A DNA stretch of 64,000 nucleotides from Leuconostoc suionicum (lineage in GTDB: Bacteria; Bacillota; Bacilli; Lactobacillales; Lactobacillaceae): contig NZ_CP015247.1 of NCBI RefSeq assembly GCF_001891125.1, forward strand, positions 1,839,501 through 1,903,500, in the 5' to 3' direction. The position numbers were made by a program, and so were the translations under genes. The notes under the pieces are model-generated. The model ran no database searches and had not been told where the DNA came from. It saw only the letters and a list, made by a program, of their open reading frames with translations. The first letter of the stretch is position 1; every line of letters starts with the position of its first letter. This document shows, one piece after another, positions 51,351 through 60,721 of this stretch.

Positions 51351-51437
51351 AAAGCTATTGTAACACGTTACTTTTACACACAGTTGTGCCATCGCTTTTG
51401 GAGATATAAAAAGAGCGCTGAACGCTCTTAAAACAAT

Positions 51438-52532
51438 TTATGCTGTGATAAACTTATTTGCTGCGCCTTCTGGGACTCTAACTAAGTCTAAGTCAACAAG
51501 ACGTTCTGCAATTTGCACTGTATTCCAAGCAGCACCCTTAAGCAAGTTATCTGAGACAACCCACATATGGAAACTATCATCATTTTCCAAATCGGGACGC
51601 ACACGGCCGACGAATGTTTCGCGTTTTCCTTCGGCATTAATTGGTTGTGGGTACAACTGTTCCTTTGGATTGTCTTCCAAAACAACACCTGGAGCCTCAC
51701 TCAGAATCGCTTGAAGATCAGCGGCTGTTGCTCCCGAGCCGGCATCCGTTTCAAAATAAACGGTCTCGCCATGACCAATAGGAACAGGTACACGGACCGC
51801 AGTTGCTGTCACTTTGACTGCTTTAGAATTTTTATCACCGAACATAATTTTTTTAGTCTCATGAATCATCTTCCATTCTTCATGAGTGTAACCGTCTTCT
51901 TCGAAAACATCTATTTGTGGCAGCAAATTATAAGCTAGGGGATAATGATGTTTAGCACTTTTAACCGGCAAAATCTCAGCATGCATTTCTTTACCCGCAT
52001 TGTGGGCATCGGTTTCTGAAACTAGCTCTTGCCATGCAGATTGTCCCGCACCAGAAGCAGCTTGATAGGTTGAAACGATAACACGTGTCAAACCATATTT
52101 GGCTTTAATGGGCGCTAGAGCAACAACCATTTGAATCGTTGAACAGTTAGGGTTGGCAATAATTCCTTGGTGTTGTTTCAAATCTGCTTCATTAACTTCA
52201 GGAACAATTAACGGGACATCATCATTCATTCGCCATTGGCTTGAATTATCAACAACCACAGCGCCTCGTTTCACAGCTTCGGGTGCAAATCGAGCTGAAA
52301 CTGAACCACCACCGCTAGCCAAAACTAAGTCAACCCCATCAAAACTTTCTGGAGTTGCTTCCTCAACAACCACGTCTGTACCCTTAAATTGCAGTGTCTT
52401 ACCTGCTGAACGTGAGGAAGCAAGCAATTTTATATTCTTCACAGGAATCGTTGATTGCTCTAATTGTTCAATAAGTCGTGTGCCCACAGCACCTGTTGCG
52501 CCAAGGATGGCAACACTATATTCTCTAGTCAT
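51438..52532 (-). CDS. asd: Aspartate-semialdehyde dehydrogenase
   Basis: This enzyme makes aspartate semialdehyde, the branch point to diaminopimelate, lysine, threonine and methionine. The 364-aa product has the NADP motif [10 protein letters not shown], the catalytic Cys130 in NPNCST and the downstream substrate motif [11 protein letters not shown]. It starts 9 nt after alr and is the second gene under the lysine riboswitch. Linking it to alanine racemase suggests peptidoglycan precursor supply as the main purpose. Confidence 0.95.
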   Translation of the reverse strand: MTREYSVAILGATGAVGTRLIEQLEQSTIPVKNIKLLASSRSAGKTLQFKGTDVVVEEATPESFDGVDLVLASGGGSVSARFAPEAVKRGAVVVDNSSQWRMNDDVPLIVPEVNEADLKQHQGIIANPNCSTIQMVVALAPIKAKYGLTRVIVSTYQAASGAGQSAWQELVSETDAHNAGKEMHAEILPVKSAKHHYPLAYNLLPQIDVFEEDGYTHEEWKMIHETKKIMFGDKNSKAVKVTATAVRVPVPIGHGETVYFETDAGSGATAADLQAILSEAPGVVLEDNPKEQLYPQPINAEGKRETFVGRVRPDLENDDSFHMWVVSDNLLKGAAWNTVQIAERLVDLDLVRVPEGAANKFITA

Positions 52533-52541
52533 TATCTTCTC

Positions 52542-53654
52542 CTAATCTACTAAAATACGATGTATTCTATCTTGTAGTCCTGTTGTAATTTCCCACGGTG
52601 CCAAACCTGCAAACTGTGCAACGTCCTCTATCGTGTTCTCTAAGTCTCCATCTTGACCAATAAAGGTTACCGTTGTACCTTCTGGGTATTCACGAGGCAA
52701 ACGTATCATTAACTGATCCATTGCTACTTGCCCTACAATAGGGGCGTATTGACCGTCAATAATAACCCTGAACCCCATTAATTTGCGTAGCCAACCATCC
52801 CCATAACCGATAGGAACAGTGCCTATCCACTCGTTTTGAGTTGTCGTGTATTTATGTGAATAACTAATGCCTTCACCAGCAGGTAAGCGTTTAACAAAAT
52901 TCACCTCACTACGAAGGGCCATGACGGGTTTCAGGTTGCGTCCATCCGCTAGTTCACCACGAGAGGGCTCAATTCCATAAACCACCGTTCCTACGCGGAC
53001 AACCTCATGGGGAACTTCTTCTGCGTGATACATTGCAGCCCCCGAATTAGCAACATGATAGTACTTCGGTTTTGGCAAGTCATCCGTCAATTGATGCCAA
53101 CGTGTTAATTGCTTTTGGAAGTACCGGGTATCTGATGAATCAGATTCGGCAAAGTGCGTCGATAGTCCAACATATTCAAACTTATCAGCATGATCCAAAA
53201 CAAACTGTATCGCTTTCGCTAAAGTGTCACGATCTCTAAACCCGATTCTGCCCATGCCAGTATCGATACCTAGTGTAATAGGTAATCGTTGTTCACCAGT
53301 TAACTGCTGTTCTGCTTTCTCTAGCCAGTCCAATGAAACAACAGTTGCCATAATATGCTGGACAGCCATTAGTTCAACATACTTTACCTGTGAAATACCT
53401 AAAATTAAAATTGGTGCAGTGATGCGCTCGTGTCGTAGTGCAATAGCTTCATCAAGAACAGCTACGCCTAAGCCATAAATACCTCCTGCCACAGCAGCTT
53501 GAGCCATAGGAATCAAACCAAATCCATAGGCATTTGACTTAACGGTCAAAAAAACTTTGTCTGCACCCGATACATTTTTAACGGTCATTATATTATGTTC
53601 AACAGCGCTCTTTGAAACTTCAAGACGTGTTGGACGTGTTATTGCCTCTACCAT
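52542..53654 (-). CDS. alr: Alanine racemase
   Basis: The PLP enzyme converts L- to D-alanine for the wall. The 370-aa product has Lys39 in VKSNAYGFG as the PLP base and the second catalytic Tyr in GISYSHKYTT, with the usual C-terminal domain ending in GLAPWEITTGLQDR. The start ATG is preceded by GGG at 7 nt; a better GGAGG lies 40 nt up, after the riboswitch terminator. It heads a two-gene unit with asd. Control of alr by a lysine riboswitch is unusual. Confidence 0.95.
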   Translation of the reverse strand: MVEAITRPTRLEVSKSAVEHNIMTVKNVSGADKVFLTVKSNAYGFGLIPMAQAAVAGGIYGLGVAVLDEAIALRHERITAPILILGISQVKYVELMAVQHIMATVVSLDWLEKAEQQLTGEQRLPITLGIDTGMGRIGFRDRDTLAKAIQFVLDHADKFEYVGLSTHFAESDSSDTRYFQKQLTRWHQLTDDLPKPKYYHVANSGAAMYHAEEVPHEVVRVGTVVYGIEPSRGELADGRNLKPVMALRSEVNFVKRLPAGEGISYSHKYTTTQNEWIGTVPIGYGDGWLRKLMGFRVIIDGQYAPIVGQVAMDQLMIRLPREYPEGTTVTFIGQDGDLENTIEDVAQFAGLAPWEITTGLQDRIHRILVD

Positions 53655-53693
53655 ATGTTAGCCCATTCACAGATATCTATGAATGCATACCTC

Positions 53694-53735
53694 CTCTATT
53701 AAAAAATCCACAGCGCACAAGTAGCAGCCATGGAT
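53694..53735 (-). terminator. Riboswitch expression-platform terminator
   Basis: ATCCATGGC / GCGCTGTGGAT-type stem followed by six T on the minus strand, between the lysine aptamer and alr. Confidence 0.65.
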
Positions 53736-53754
53736 CCCAATTAATTGCAATCTA

Positions 53755-53917
53755 TAACATAGCACCCCGCTTACGCGACAGTCCAACGATTTTTCACCGA
53801 TTGGCCCAGCTACTTGGTGTCACAGCACCAACGCTTCGGCTACATCCCCTTTAACCTGTTTCATTGTGCCTGTAAGCACTCCGCAAGCGACTAATGTCAG
53901 CAGCAACCTCTATGATT
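53755..53917 (-). ncRNA. Lysine riboswitch (L-box)
   Basis: On the minus strand the leader holds the L-box core blocks in order: ATAGAGGTTGC, TTAGTCGC, AAAGGGGATGTAGCCGAAGC, GCTGGGCC, ACTGTCGCG and GGGTGCTATG. The closing stem P1 pairs CATAG with CTATG. These blocks match the B. subtilis lysC leader (AGAGGTGCGA, AAAGGGGAGCGTCGCCGAAGC, GCTGGCC, CTGTC). A terminator follows, so high lysine should stop transcription before alr-asd. Confidence 0.88.
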
Positions 53918-53931
53918 CTTAAATTGTTATT

Positions 53932-53960
53932 ATTGTATTCTAATTTTTTTTATTTGTCAA
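53932..53960 (-). promoter_or_regulatory. Promoter of the riboswitch-alr-asd transcript
   Basis: -35 TTGACA (53955-53960), spacer 17 nt, -10 TACAAT (53932-53937) on the minus strand, about 15 nt before the aptamer. Confidence 0.8.
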
Positions 53961-53985
53961 ATTCAATATTTTTACGCTTGTTTGA

Positions 53986-54014
53986 TTGATAAGACTGCTA
54001 AATCACCGTATAAT
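53986..54014 (+). promoter_or_regulatory. Promoter of the NAD(P)HX epimerase gene
   Basis: -35 TTGATA (53986-53991), spacer 17 nt, -10 TATAAT (54009-54014). It rules out translation starts before about 54021. Confidence 0.75.
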
Positions 54015-54045
54015 AAGTTTAATAACTTATGAAATGATGGGAACT

Positions 54046-54711
54046 ATGACGCGACTTGTTACAGCTTCAGAAATGCAGCAAATAGATAATTACACGATTG
54101 AGACTATTGGTATGCCACAGGATGTATTAATTGAACGGGCCGCAATGGCAGTACTTGATGTCATCGGTGCTGGTAGATTCGATTTAAGTCATGTCTTGGT
54201 ACTAGCTGGTCTTGGTAATAATGGTGCTGACGGCGTAGCAATCGCTCGTCTCTTGTACGCTCAAGGCGTAAATGTCTCATTACAATTTGTCGGAAACGTT
54301 AGCCGTGCGAAAGACAGTGTGAAACGGCAACTGGCAATCATCGAAAAGCATGGCTTAGTTCGTTCTGAAAAAAGCGACTTTAATGAGGCAACATTAATTA
54401 TTGATGCGATATTTGGGGTTGGATTGAACAACGTTCTACCTGAAGGCTTACAAAAAATGATTAAAGCGGCCAACCACATTGATAAACCTGTTATTGCTGT
54501 TGATGTTCCCACTGGTATTGATGCAACAACGGGAGAGGTACGTGGCGCTGCTCTGAAAGCTCATACTACAGTCACTTTTGGCTTCACAAAGGTTGGCTTA
54601 ACGCAACAAAATGGTTGTTATCTTTCTGGAAATGTTATTTTAAAAGATGTCGGAATGCTTGTTCCAGATGATTTTGAATTCAGTTTACAAGAGGCGCTAC
54701 CGGTTGCATAA
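54046..54711 (+). CDS. nnrE: NAD(P)H-hydrate epimerase (YjeF N-terminal domain)
   Basis: The protein of about 221 aa repairs damaged NAD(P)H by interconverting R- and S-NAD(P)HX. It shows the YjeF_N blocks LVLAGLGNNGADGVAIARLL, IDAIFGVGLN and VIAVDVPTGIDATTGE. Only the epimerase domain is present; the dehydratase domain of fused YjeF proteins is absent and must be elsewhere. ATG 54046 is preferred (GGGA just upstream), with ATG 54034 or 54037 as alternatives; the promoter excludes an earlier start. It is monocistronic and ends at a strong terminator. Confidence 0.9.
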   Translation: MTRLVTASEMQQIDNYTIETIGMPQDVLIERAAMAVLDVIGAGRFDLSHVLVLAGLGNNGADGVAIARLLYAQGVNVSLQFVGNVSRAKDSVKRQLAIIEKHGLVRSEKSDFNEATLIIDAIFGVGLNNVLPEGLQKMIKAANHIDKPVIAVDVPTGIDATTGEVRGAALKAHTTVTFGFTKVGLTQQNGCYLSGNVILKDVGMLVPDDFEFSLQEALPVA

Positions 54712-54731
54712 AATATAGTACTTCACAATAT

Positions 54732-54776
54732 AAAAACAGTTTATTAATGCCTGGTTAGCATTAATAAACTGTTTTT
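54732..54776. terminator. Bidirectional terminator
   Basis: Perfect 19-bp arms (54732-54750, 54758-54776), loop CTGGTTA, between the convergent nnrE and Rrf2 genes. Confidence 0.9.
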
Positions 54777-55246
54777 TAGTCAATATGTGTGACTTCACGC
54801 CAATCAACAATTTCTTCGCCTTCTTTGGCAAACAATAATAAATCAGCAATTGATGTACGTTTTAACCGTTTCTTAAAATCTTTTTCTGCTTCATAGACAA
54901 TAGATAGAACTTCTTTTGTTCCTTCAGCAACAGCAGTTTTGGCAGGAAATACGCGATCTGCCAATTGGGTAGAATGAATAAAGCTATCTTCTCCTTCAAT
55001 CGCCTCATAAACATCCAATAGCGTAATATCATTGGTTTTACGAGCCAACTTAAAACCACCTTCCTTACTAGCAATCGCTTTTACTAAATTTGCAACAACT
55101 AATTTACGCATTGTTTTTTTTAAGTATGATTCAGAGACTTCTAAATGCTCACTTAAAACATGACTTTTAACAGGTAAGCCATCTTTTTGTAAAGCTAACA
55201 TAACCAAGACGACCAAACTTTGTTCAACTGCACTAGACATTTTCAT
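54776..55246 (-). CDS. Rrf2-family transcriptional regulator
   Basis: The 156-aa protein has the Rrf2 winged helix (about residues 5-85: LVVLVMLALQ, SHVLSEHLEVSESYLKKTMRKL, KEGGFKLARKTNDITLLDVYEAIEG). It lacks the three cysteines that hold a [2Fe-2S] cluster in IscR/NsrR, so it is of the cysteine-free YwnA/CymR-like type and senses something else. It lies 53 nt downstream of the second yhgE on the same strand and may be co-transcribed with it and regulate it. Confidence 0.85.
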   Translation of the reverse strand: MKMSSAVEQSLVVLVMLALQKDGLPVKSHVLSEHLEVSESYLKKTMRKLVVANLVKAIASKEGGFKLARKTNDITLLDVYEAIEGEDSFIHSTQLADRVFPAKTAVAEGTKEVLSIVYEAEKDFKKRLKRTSIADLLLFAKEGEEIVDWREVTHID

Positions 55247-55299
55247 TTATTTTTCCAACTTCATTTCTTTATGTACGCAGTCTGCCGACTGCTTTTAAA

Positions 55300-57465
55300 T
55301 TAATGCTTAAAAGTTAACTGATTATGGTTTAATTTCATTTGGTACACAAACCATGTTAGTACCATTGATATCACCCCTAATGATAACAATACAGTTAAGT
55401 CTGATGCAACACTACCACCTATAGAAATTGTTTCGCGGAAGGCATGGACAGAGTAACTCATTGGCATCCATGGATGAATCGCCTCAAAAAAGCTGTTTGA
55501 CAACTCGATCGGATAAGATCCCGCACTAGCACTCAGTTGTAATACCATCAAAACCAGCATAATTCCTGACCCTAGTTTACCAATTAGCACATTAAACAAG
55601 ACAACAAACTGGTTGAACCCAAAGGATGCTGCTAAGGCTACAACAAATGTCATCGCTGGCCGCTGCGCCTCCATGCCATCCACTAAGAAGAGTAAACCAG
55701 TCATAATCAGTGCTTGTCCAATAAAGACCGGCGCATTAATTAACTGCTTGTTAGCCCACCATGTGAAACCATTTTTTGGCTTTTTAGAAACCGTCATGAA
55801 ATCAAATATGGTCGTAAATGTGATCATACCAACAAATAGACCAACAGACATCATATATGGCGCCATTCCAGTTCCGTTGTTAGGAACCTTTGATAAATTA
55901 GATGATTTTTGCTTGACTGGCTGTGATAATGCTACCACATTTGATTTCTTATTGTGTATAGCTGACAATTTCACAGCACCATCAGCTAATTTATTCGCTA
56001 AAGTGGTTGCGCCAGTGCCTGCCTGCTGTAAAGCCGCACTAGCTTGATTTTCACCAGTAAGTAACTGTGTCGTACCATCATTTAATTGCGAAACACTACT
56101 ATTAAGCGTATCGTTTTTGGCAGCTAACTGTCCAAGCCCTGTGGTTAATTGTGATGACCCTTGCGCTAGCTGTTGGGCGCCCGGTACTGCTTGGTTAGCT
56201 ATTCCTTGGCTGACAGTAGTTAAACTATCATTTAGTGTTTTAATGGCTGTTTGCGCACCTTGAGTAGCAACAGATCCTTGTTGACCGAGCTTCTGTAATT
56301 CTGGAATTTCTGCCTGCAATGCTTGTAATTGTGGCAGCATAGCCTTTAATGTGGTCAATTGACTCTGAATTGTAGTGGCTGCTGTAGCACTTGATTGCAC
56401 ATTTTCACCTAAATCACTTAATGCCGCTTGATATTTAGCAGCAACCGTAGGATTTTCTTGTAAAAATTTTTGGAAATCAGCATCTTGAGCTAATGCCTTA
56501 AAAGCAGCTGCATCCTTCCCAGCACCAGTTAATCCAGCTGACAGCTTTTCGGACGCTTCGTTAAGCTTTGTCGAATCAACAGTTACCGTTGGTGACTCAA
56601 CCTTACTTAGTTTTTGTAAGCCCTGTGTGAGTTGCGTCAATCCTGTATCAAGCTGTTTTAAATCAGCCGCGTTGGCACTTTGCTTTGTATTAATCTCGTC
56701 AGAAACCTTTTGGAGCTGTGTGGCAAGTTGTTGAGCACCTGAAGTTAGCTGTTGGGCACCAGTATTAGCAGACGACACGCCATTTGTATACTGTGACAAG
56801 CCCGTTGCCAACTGTGAAGTACCGGTTTGGAGCTGTGTTGTGCCATCTTGCAATTTTTTAGTACCATCTTGCAATTGTGATAACCCACTCCCAAGTTGTG
56901 TGGCACCTTTAGACCCTGATTGAAAACCTTTTGTCGAAGAAGCTGTTGCATTTAAAATTGTTTTATTATAAACGCTTTGCAGTGATTTTGAAACATTTGC
57001 CTGTACTTTATCAGCAGCCGAAGCCGTTAATTTTTCAGCAATGAATCCTTGCCCAGTATTATGCGCAACTTTAATCTCGGGCTTGACTGGCTTAGCATTC
57101 AACAACGTACCTGAATTCTTCGTAAAGGTCTTAGGTATCGTGATAGTCATGTAATACTTTCCAGATGTAAGTCCCTTTTTAGCTTTCTTAGCCGAAGTCT
57201 CAGTTAATTTTAATTGCTTGCTGTCGAGCAATTTTTTCGTTAAATCATCGCCTATATTCTGTGATTTCCCATTAATCTCTGCGGTCTTGTCTTGATTAAC
57301 AATCGCAACTGGAAGATGATCCACTCTACCATAAGTATCCCAAAGTGACGACAAAAAAATGACTGCGTATAAACTCGGAATGAGTGTAATACCAACCAAT
57401 AATAATGGTAACCCCCTAATTTTTCGAACACGGGTCCATTCTGAATTCTCAAAAAACTTCCTCAT
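55300..57465 (-). CDS. yhgE: YhgE/Pip family membrane protein (copy 2)
   Basis: ATG 57465 is chosen over GTG 57474 (AAAGAG 8 nt upstream). The 721-aa product has an N-terminal membrane segment (LLLVGITLIPSLYAVIFLSSL), an outer region with repeats of the LQDGTxQLxxGTSQL type plus coiled coil, and about five C-terminal segments. The ends match copy 1 well (PYMMSVGLFVGMITFTTIFD; SFFEAIHPWMPMSYSVHAFRETI), while the repeat region is about 190 residues shorter. No TetR gene is adjacent; the TetR copy at 13.5 kb is a possible regulator in trans. Phage receptor or envelope export roles are known for relatives. Confidence 0.85.
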   Translation of the reverse strand: MRKFFENSEWTRVRKIRGLPLLLVGITLIPSLYAVIFLSSLWDTYGRVDHLPVAIVNQDKTAEINGKSQNIGDDLTKKLLDSKQLKLTETSAKKAKKGLTSGKYYMTITIPKTFTKNSGTLLNAKPVKPEIKVAHNTGQGFIAEKLTASAADKVQANVSKSLQSVYNKTILNATASSTKGFQSGSKGATQLGSGLSQLQDGTKKLQDGTTQLQTGTSQLATGLSQYTNGVSSANTGAQQLTSGAQQLATQLQKVSDEINTKQSANAADLKQLDTGLTQLTQGLQKLSKVESPTVTVDSTKLNEASEKLSAGLTGAGKDAAAFKALAQDADFQKFLQENPTVAAKYQAALSDLGENVQSSATAATTIQSQLTTLKAMLPQLQALQAEIPELQKLGQQGSVATQGAQTAIKTLNDSLTTVSQGIANQAVPGAQQLAQGSSQLTTGLGQLAAKNDTLNSSVSQLNDGTTQLLTGENQASAALQQAGTGATTLANKLADGAVKLSAIHNKKSNVVALSQPVKQKSSNLSKVPNNGTGMAPYMMSVGLFVGMITFTTIFDFMTVSKKPKNGFTWWANKQLINAPVFIGQALIMTGLLFLVDGMEAQRPAMTFVVALAASFGFNQFVVLFNVLIGKLGSGIMLVLMVLQLSASAGSYPIELSNSFFEAIHPWMPMSYSVHAFRETISIGGSVASDLTVLLSLGVISMVLTWFVYQMKLNHNQLTFKH

Positions 57466-57476
57466 ATTTCGCACTC

Positions 57477-57521
57477 TTTCGTGTATATTTTTTATCTATG
57501 GATATATTATAGACACGGAAA
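57477..57521 (-). promoter_or_regulatory. Promoter of yhgE copy 2 with flanking inverted repeat
   Basis: On the minus strand TTGCAT, 17 nt, TATAAT (57504-57509) precede the gene. TTTC-GTGT and ACACGGAAA (57477-57484 and 57513-57521) form an inverted repeat around the -10 and start region, a candidate operator. Confidence 0.45.
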
Positions 57522-57558
57522 TATGAAAATGCAACAATAGTTTTCATCTTTTTACATG

Positions 57559-58038
57559 TTATTTATGATATGGTGACCCTTGTTGAATCATAAAGGCACG
57601 ATAAATTTGTTCAATTAGCACAAGACGCATTAATTGATGTGGCAAAGTCAGCAAACCAAAGCTCATCTTTAAGTTCGCCCTTTGCTTGATTTCCTTAGAT
57701 AATCCAAGAGAACCACCAATAATAAAAGTAATGTCCGAATAACCATTAACCGCAACGGCTTCAAGTTTTTGAGAAAACTCTTCGGAAGGAAACTGTTTCC
57801 CTTCTATTGCTAGCACAATAACATAATCACGCGAACCAATTTTCGCCTGAATTCGCTCCCCTTCTTTGGCCATAATTTGATTATTCTGTGCTTCACTAGC
57901 ATTTTCCGGCGTCTTTTCATCAATCAACTCAACTACTTGAAATTTACAAAAGCGAGATAATCGTTTTGTATACTCCGCAATGCCCTCCTTTAAATACTTT
58001 TCCTTTAGTTTCCCGACCGTGATTAATTTAATATTCAT
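57559..58038 (-). CDS. rlmH: 23S rRNA (pseudouridine1915-N3)-methyltransferase RlmH
   Basis: The 159-aa SPOUT methyltransferase modifies pseudouridine 1915 in helix 69 of 23S rRNA. It shows the full family pattern: [20 protein letters not shown] at the start, [17 protein letters not shown] (the AdoMet knot) and [17 protein letters not shown] at the end. Length is exactly typical. It follows htrA after a 630-nt gap rich in DnaA boxes, close to the usual Firmicutes order near oriC. Confidence 0.97.
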   Translation of the reverse strand: MNIKLITVGKLKEKYLKEGIAEYTKRLSRFCKFQVVELIDEKTPENASEAQNNQIMAKEGERIQAKIGSRDYVIVLAIEGKQFPSEEFSQKLEAVAVNGYSDITFIIGGSLGLSKEIKQRANLKMSFGLLTLPHQLMRLVLIEQIYRAFMIQQGSPYHK

Positions 58039-58668
58039 TTCAAACCTACTCTTTACAATTTCTTAATATTTTTGGCTGGTTACCTATACTCATTATATCC
58101 GATGTTATCCACACGAACAAAAAAGATATTTTTTTCCAAAAAAGCTTTTATACCAACCCTTTTCACTGTTCGCTTTTTAAGTTATCCACTGTTTTTTTTA
58201 ATTTCAAAAAAAATGTGGATAACTTTATAAACGTTATTTTACTTTCATTTAGACAAATTATAGCTATTTTCTCGCAAGTTATCCACAGTTTTCCACAAAG
58301 TTGTACACAATTGTGGATAAGCACACGCGTTCGACTGATATTTAAAGTAAAATTCCTTTACATTGTTCGGAAAATATATTCTAAATATGTTTACATAAAT
58401 ATTCTTTCTTTAATCACTCTAATACACGAACATTACTGTTGAGCGTCTAAAAACTACCTTTTTATCACTAAATATTGTCTAAAATTACCAATATTTATTA
58501 TTTCTTATAAAAATAAAGCACTTATCCACTAATTTAAACGTCTTTTCCACATTTACTGATATTTAGTCCACAAATTGTTAACATTTTCAACTTGTTTTCA
58601 ACATTTACAGAAAATACATATTCTTTAACAAAAGTCAAACAAGGGTAAAGAAAAAGCTAACATTTTTG
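58039..58668. other. DnaA-box cluster between htrA and rlmH
   Basis: The gap has no ORF but at least four perfect DnaA boxes TTATCCACA: plus strand 58105-58113 and 58279-58287, minus strand 58214-58222 and 58312-58320. Near matches are TTATCCACT at 58182-58190 and 58522-58530, and TTTTCCACA at 58289-58297 and 58543-58551. A very AT-rich stretch lies between 58330 and 58510. dnaA is not next to it, so this is either part of a split origin or an origin-near DnaA-binding cluster. The rlmH promoter must also lie here. Confidence 0.85.
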
Positions 58669-58675
58669 TTAGCTT
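58649..58675 (-). terminator. Terminator overlapping the end of htrA
   Basis: AAGCTAACA / TGTTAGCTT perfect 9-bp arms, loop TTTT, then T-rich on the minus strand. It includes the last htrA codons. Confidence 0.75.
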
Positions 58676-59808
58676 GCTAATTTCTGTGTTAATTTAACCT
58701 TGACTGTCTTCTTAGTATCCTGATGATAATAAGTCAATGTTATTGTGTCCCCAAGCGAATTCTTGTACAGTTCTTCTCGCAGATCAGCCTGTGAACTTAC
58801 CTTTTTACCATTAATGCCAACGATAACATCGTACTTTTTCAATCCAGCTTTATCCGCTGGGCCATTGTTAGTCAAACTCATTACTACAACACCACCAGTA
58901 ACACTATCTGGAATTTTCAAAGTTGATTTTTGCTCAGAAGCTGTTACTTCCGACAAATTAATCAAGCTAATACCGATTGCTGGTCGTGTGACCTTACCAT
59001 TTTTGACTAATTTGTTAACAATGTCAACGACTTGATCAGAAGGAATTGCAAAACCCATCCCCTCAACGCTCGTTCCCGAAGAAGATGTTGATAACTTCAT
59101 TGAGTTAATACCAATAACTTGTCCTGCAAAATTAATTAATGGTCCCCCTGAGTTACCAGGGTTAATGGCAGCATCCGTCTGAATAACCGTGGATCCACCA
59201 TAATTCTGCCCATTTTCAGATGTCGTCTCAACTAACCTTTTTTTGGCAGAAATGATACCTTGCGTCACTGACGAAGCATACTCAGATCCCAGCGGCGAAC
59301 CAATTGCCAAGACGTTTTCACCAACAGTTATTTTACTTGAATCGCCAAATTGTGCAGTTGTCGTAACGTCTGTGCCGTCGATCTTCAGAACAGCTAAGTC
59401 AGTCATCGCATCTTTGCCGACTAGTGTTGCGGTCACTTTCTTCCCACTGTGCAGCATAACTTGAATTTTAGCCGCTCCAGTGATGACGTGATTATTCGTT
59501 ACAATAAATGCCGACCCATCTGTTTTTTTATAGATCACGCCAGAACCTTCTGACGATTCTTGATAACTACCTTGACTAGATTTAGTAAAGTTTAATACAG
59601 ATACAACTGCATCTGATACCTTATTATAAGCTGATGTAGCGGTTGCATTCTTGGCAATCGTTTTTGTACTTGTTGCTGTCGTACTTACTTTTTGATTTTG
59701 ATTTTGTAACAATTGTACACCTTGTTGCCCATACAAAATTGCTCCTCCACCAACAACACCAGCAATGACGCCAGTTAACAACGTTTTTGTTAATGCTGAT
59801 TGTACCAT
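58669..59808 (-). CDS. htrA: HtrA/DegP-type serine protease
   Basis: The 379-aa membrane-anchored protease degrades misfolded exported proteins. It has an N-terminal helix (LLTGVIAGVVGGGAILYG), the trypsin-like domain with His107 (VTNNHVIT), Asp137 (MTDLAVLK) and Ser220 (NPGNSGGPL), and one PDZ domain from about residue 275. GAGAGG precedes ATG. In lactic bacteria htrA sits at the end of the walRK operon and is often under cell-wall stress control; the order here is the same. Confidence 0.95.
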   Translation of the reverse strand: MVQSALTKTLLTGVIAGVVGGGAILYGQQGVQLLQNQNQKVSTTATSTKTIAKNATATSAYNKVSDAVVSVLNFTKSSQGSYQESSEGSGVIYKKTDGSAFIVTNNHVITGAAKIQVMLHSGKKVTATLVGKDAMTDLAVLKIDGTDVTTTAQFGDSSKITVGENVLAIGSPLGSEYASSVTQGIISAKKRLVETTSENGQNYGGSTVIQTDAAINPGNSGGPLINFAGQVIGINSMKLSTSSSGTSVEGMGFAIPSDQVVDIVNKLVKNGKVTRPAIGISLINLSEVTASEQKSTLKIPDSVTGGVVVMSLTNNGPADKAGLKKYDVIVGINGKKVSSQADLREELYKNSLGDTITLTYYHQDTKKTVKVKLTQKLAS

Positions 59809-59868
59809 TAGTCACCTCTCGACTATATTTGTTTTATTTTATCAATTTGAAGTTAAGCAAAAATTAAA

Positions 59869-60663
59869 TTATTCTGATAAGTTATCACCCGTAAAAGCAT
59901 TAATTTTCAAAAGGCCTGTGTTGCCATTTGCGTGTGTTACAACAAATACCCACACCGGTAAATAAATGTCATAGCCATTAACCTTTACAGATGTATCATA
60001 TGATAAAACACCTTTTGATAATTTGTCACCACTATTTAGCTCATTGAATTTATAAAGAGCGACAATTGCGGCTTCCTCTGTAATTGTTGCACGCTCATCA
60101 CGCAATACTGTAATCTTAGTTATTTTGGTTTGTGTAAAATCAGTTACCTTATGGTCTTTATCTTTGTTAAAAATCATCAGCCCTTGTTTGGCGATGACCG
60201 GCAAATTATCAATATACTGAGAATAGGTTACACGGTTCTTCACATTAACTTTGGAAAGAATAGGATTATATCGATATCCTGCATTACGTGCTATCTTTGA
60301 CGCCTCAACGTCATCCGTCGCAGCTTTTTTACCACTACTAGTATTTCCTCTACCCAGTTGCGATGTTTTATTGAAGGTCACATAGAGTGTCTGATTATTA
60401 ATATTTGCATTGAAGTTTGATAACTTATCAATCGTTGACATCAAGCTATTTGATCGTTTACCAGCTAAATAACTAGCATAAGTAACCGAAGTACTAAAGT
60501 TGGCTACTTTTATTTTTTGATTTTTAATCTCACTAATGATATTCGCATTTGCATCGGTCACTTTAATACTTGGTCTCTGATTGCTGCGCCACCAAAAAAA
60601 GAGAAACACGTCCAAAAAGATGAATAACATCATCATTAATATTTTTAGTCGTCTAAACTGCAT
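59869..60663 (-). CDS. yycI: WalRK regulatory membrane protein YycI
   Basis: The 264-aa single-pass protein has its membrane segment at residues 8-24 (ILMMMLFIFLDVFLFFWW) and an outer YycI domain ending in YLPVWVFVVTHANGNTGLLKINAFTG. With YycH it binds and modulates the WalK sensor kinase. AGGAGG precedes ATG. It lies 59 nt after yycH and 60 nt before htrA on one likely transcript. Confidence 0.93.
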   Translation of the reverse strand: MQFRRLKILMMMLFIFLDVFLFFWWRSNQRPSIKVTDANANIISEIKNQKIKVANFSTSVTYASYLAGKRSNSLMSTIDKLSNFNANINNQTLYVTFNKTSQLGRGNTSSGKKAATDDVEASKIARNAGYRYNPILSKVNVKNRVTYSQYIDNLPVIAKQGLMIFNKDKDHKVTDFTQTKITKITVLRDERATITEEAAIVALYKFNELNSGDKLSKGVLSYDTSVKVNGYDIYLPVWVFVVTHANGNTGLLKINAFTGDNLSE

Positions 60664-60721
60664 AAAAACGTATTCCTCCTTTCATAGTTTTCAGCGCCCT
60701 GAAACATACACATATTTGAAA

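Noticed and set aside
53986-54045. N-terminal extension of the NAD(P)HX epimerase frame
   Set aside because: A well-spaced promoter (TTGATA, 17 nt, TATAAT) lies inside this stretch, so it cannot be translated from that transcript.
58039-58668. Calling the gap the chromosomal oriC outright
   Set aside because: dnaA/dnaN are not adjacent and gene orientation on both sides is the same (minus), which fits one replication arm better than an origin. Reported as a DnaA-box cluster instead.
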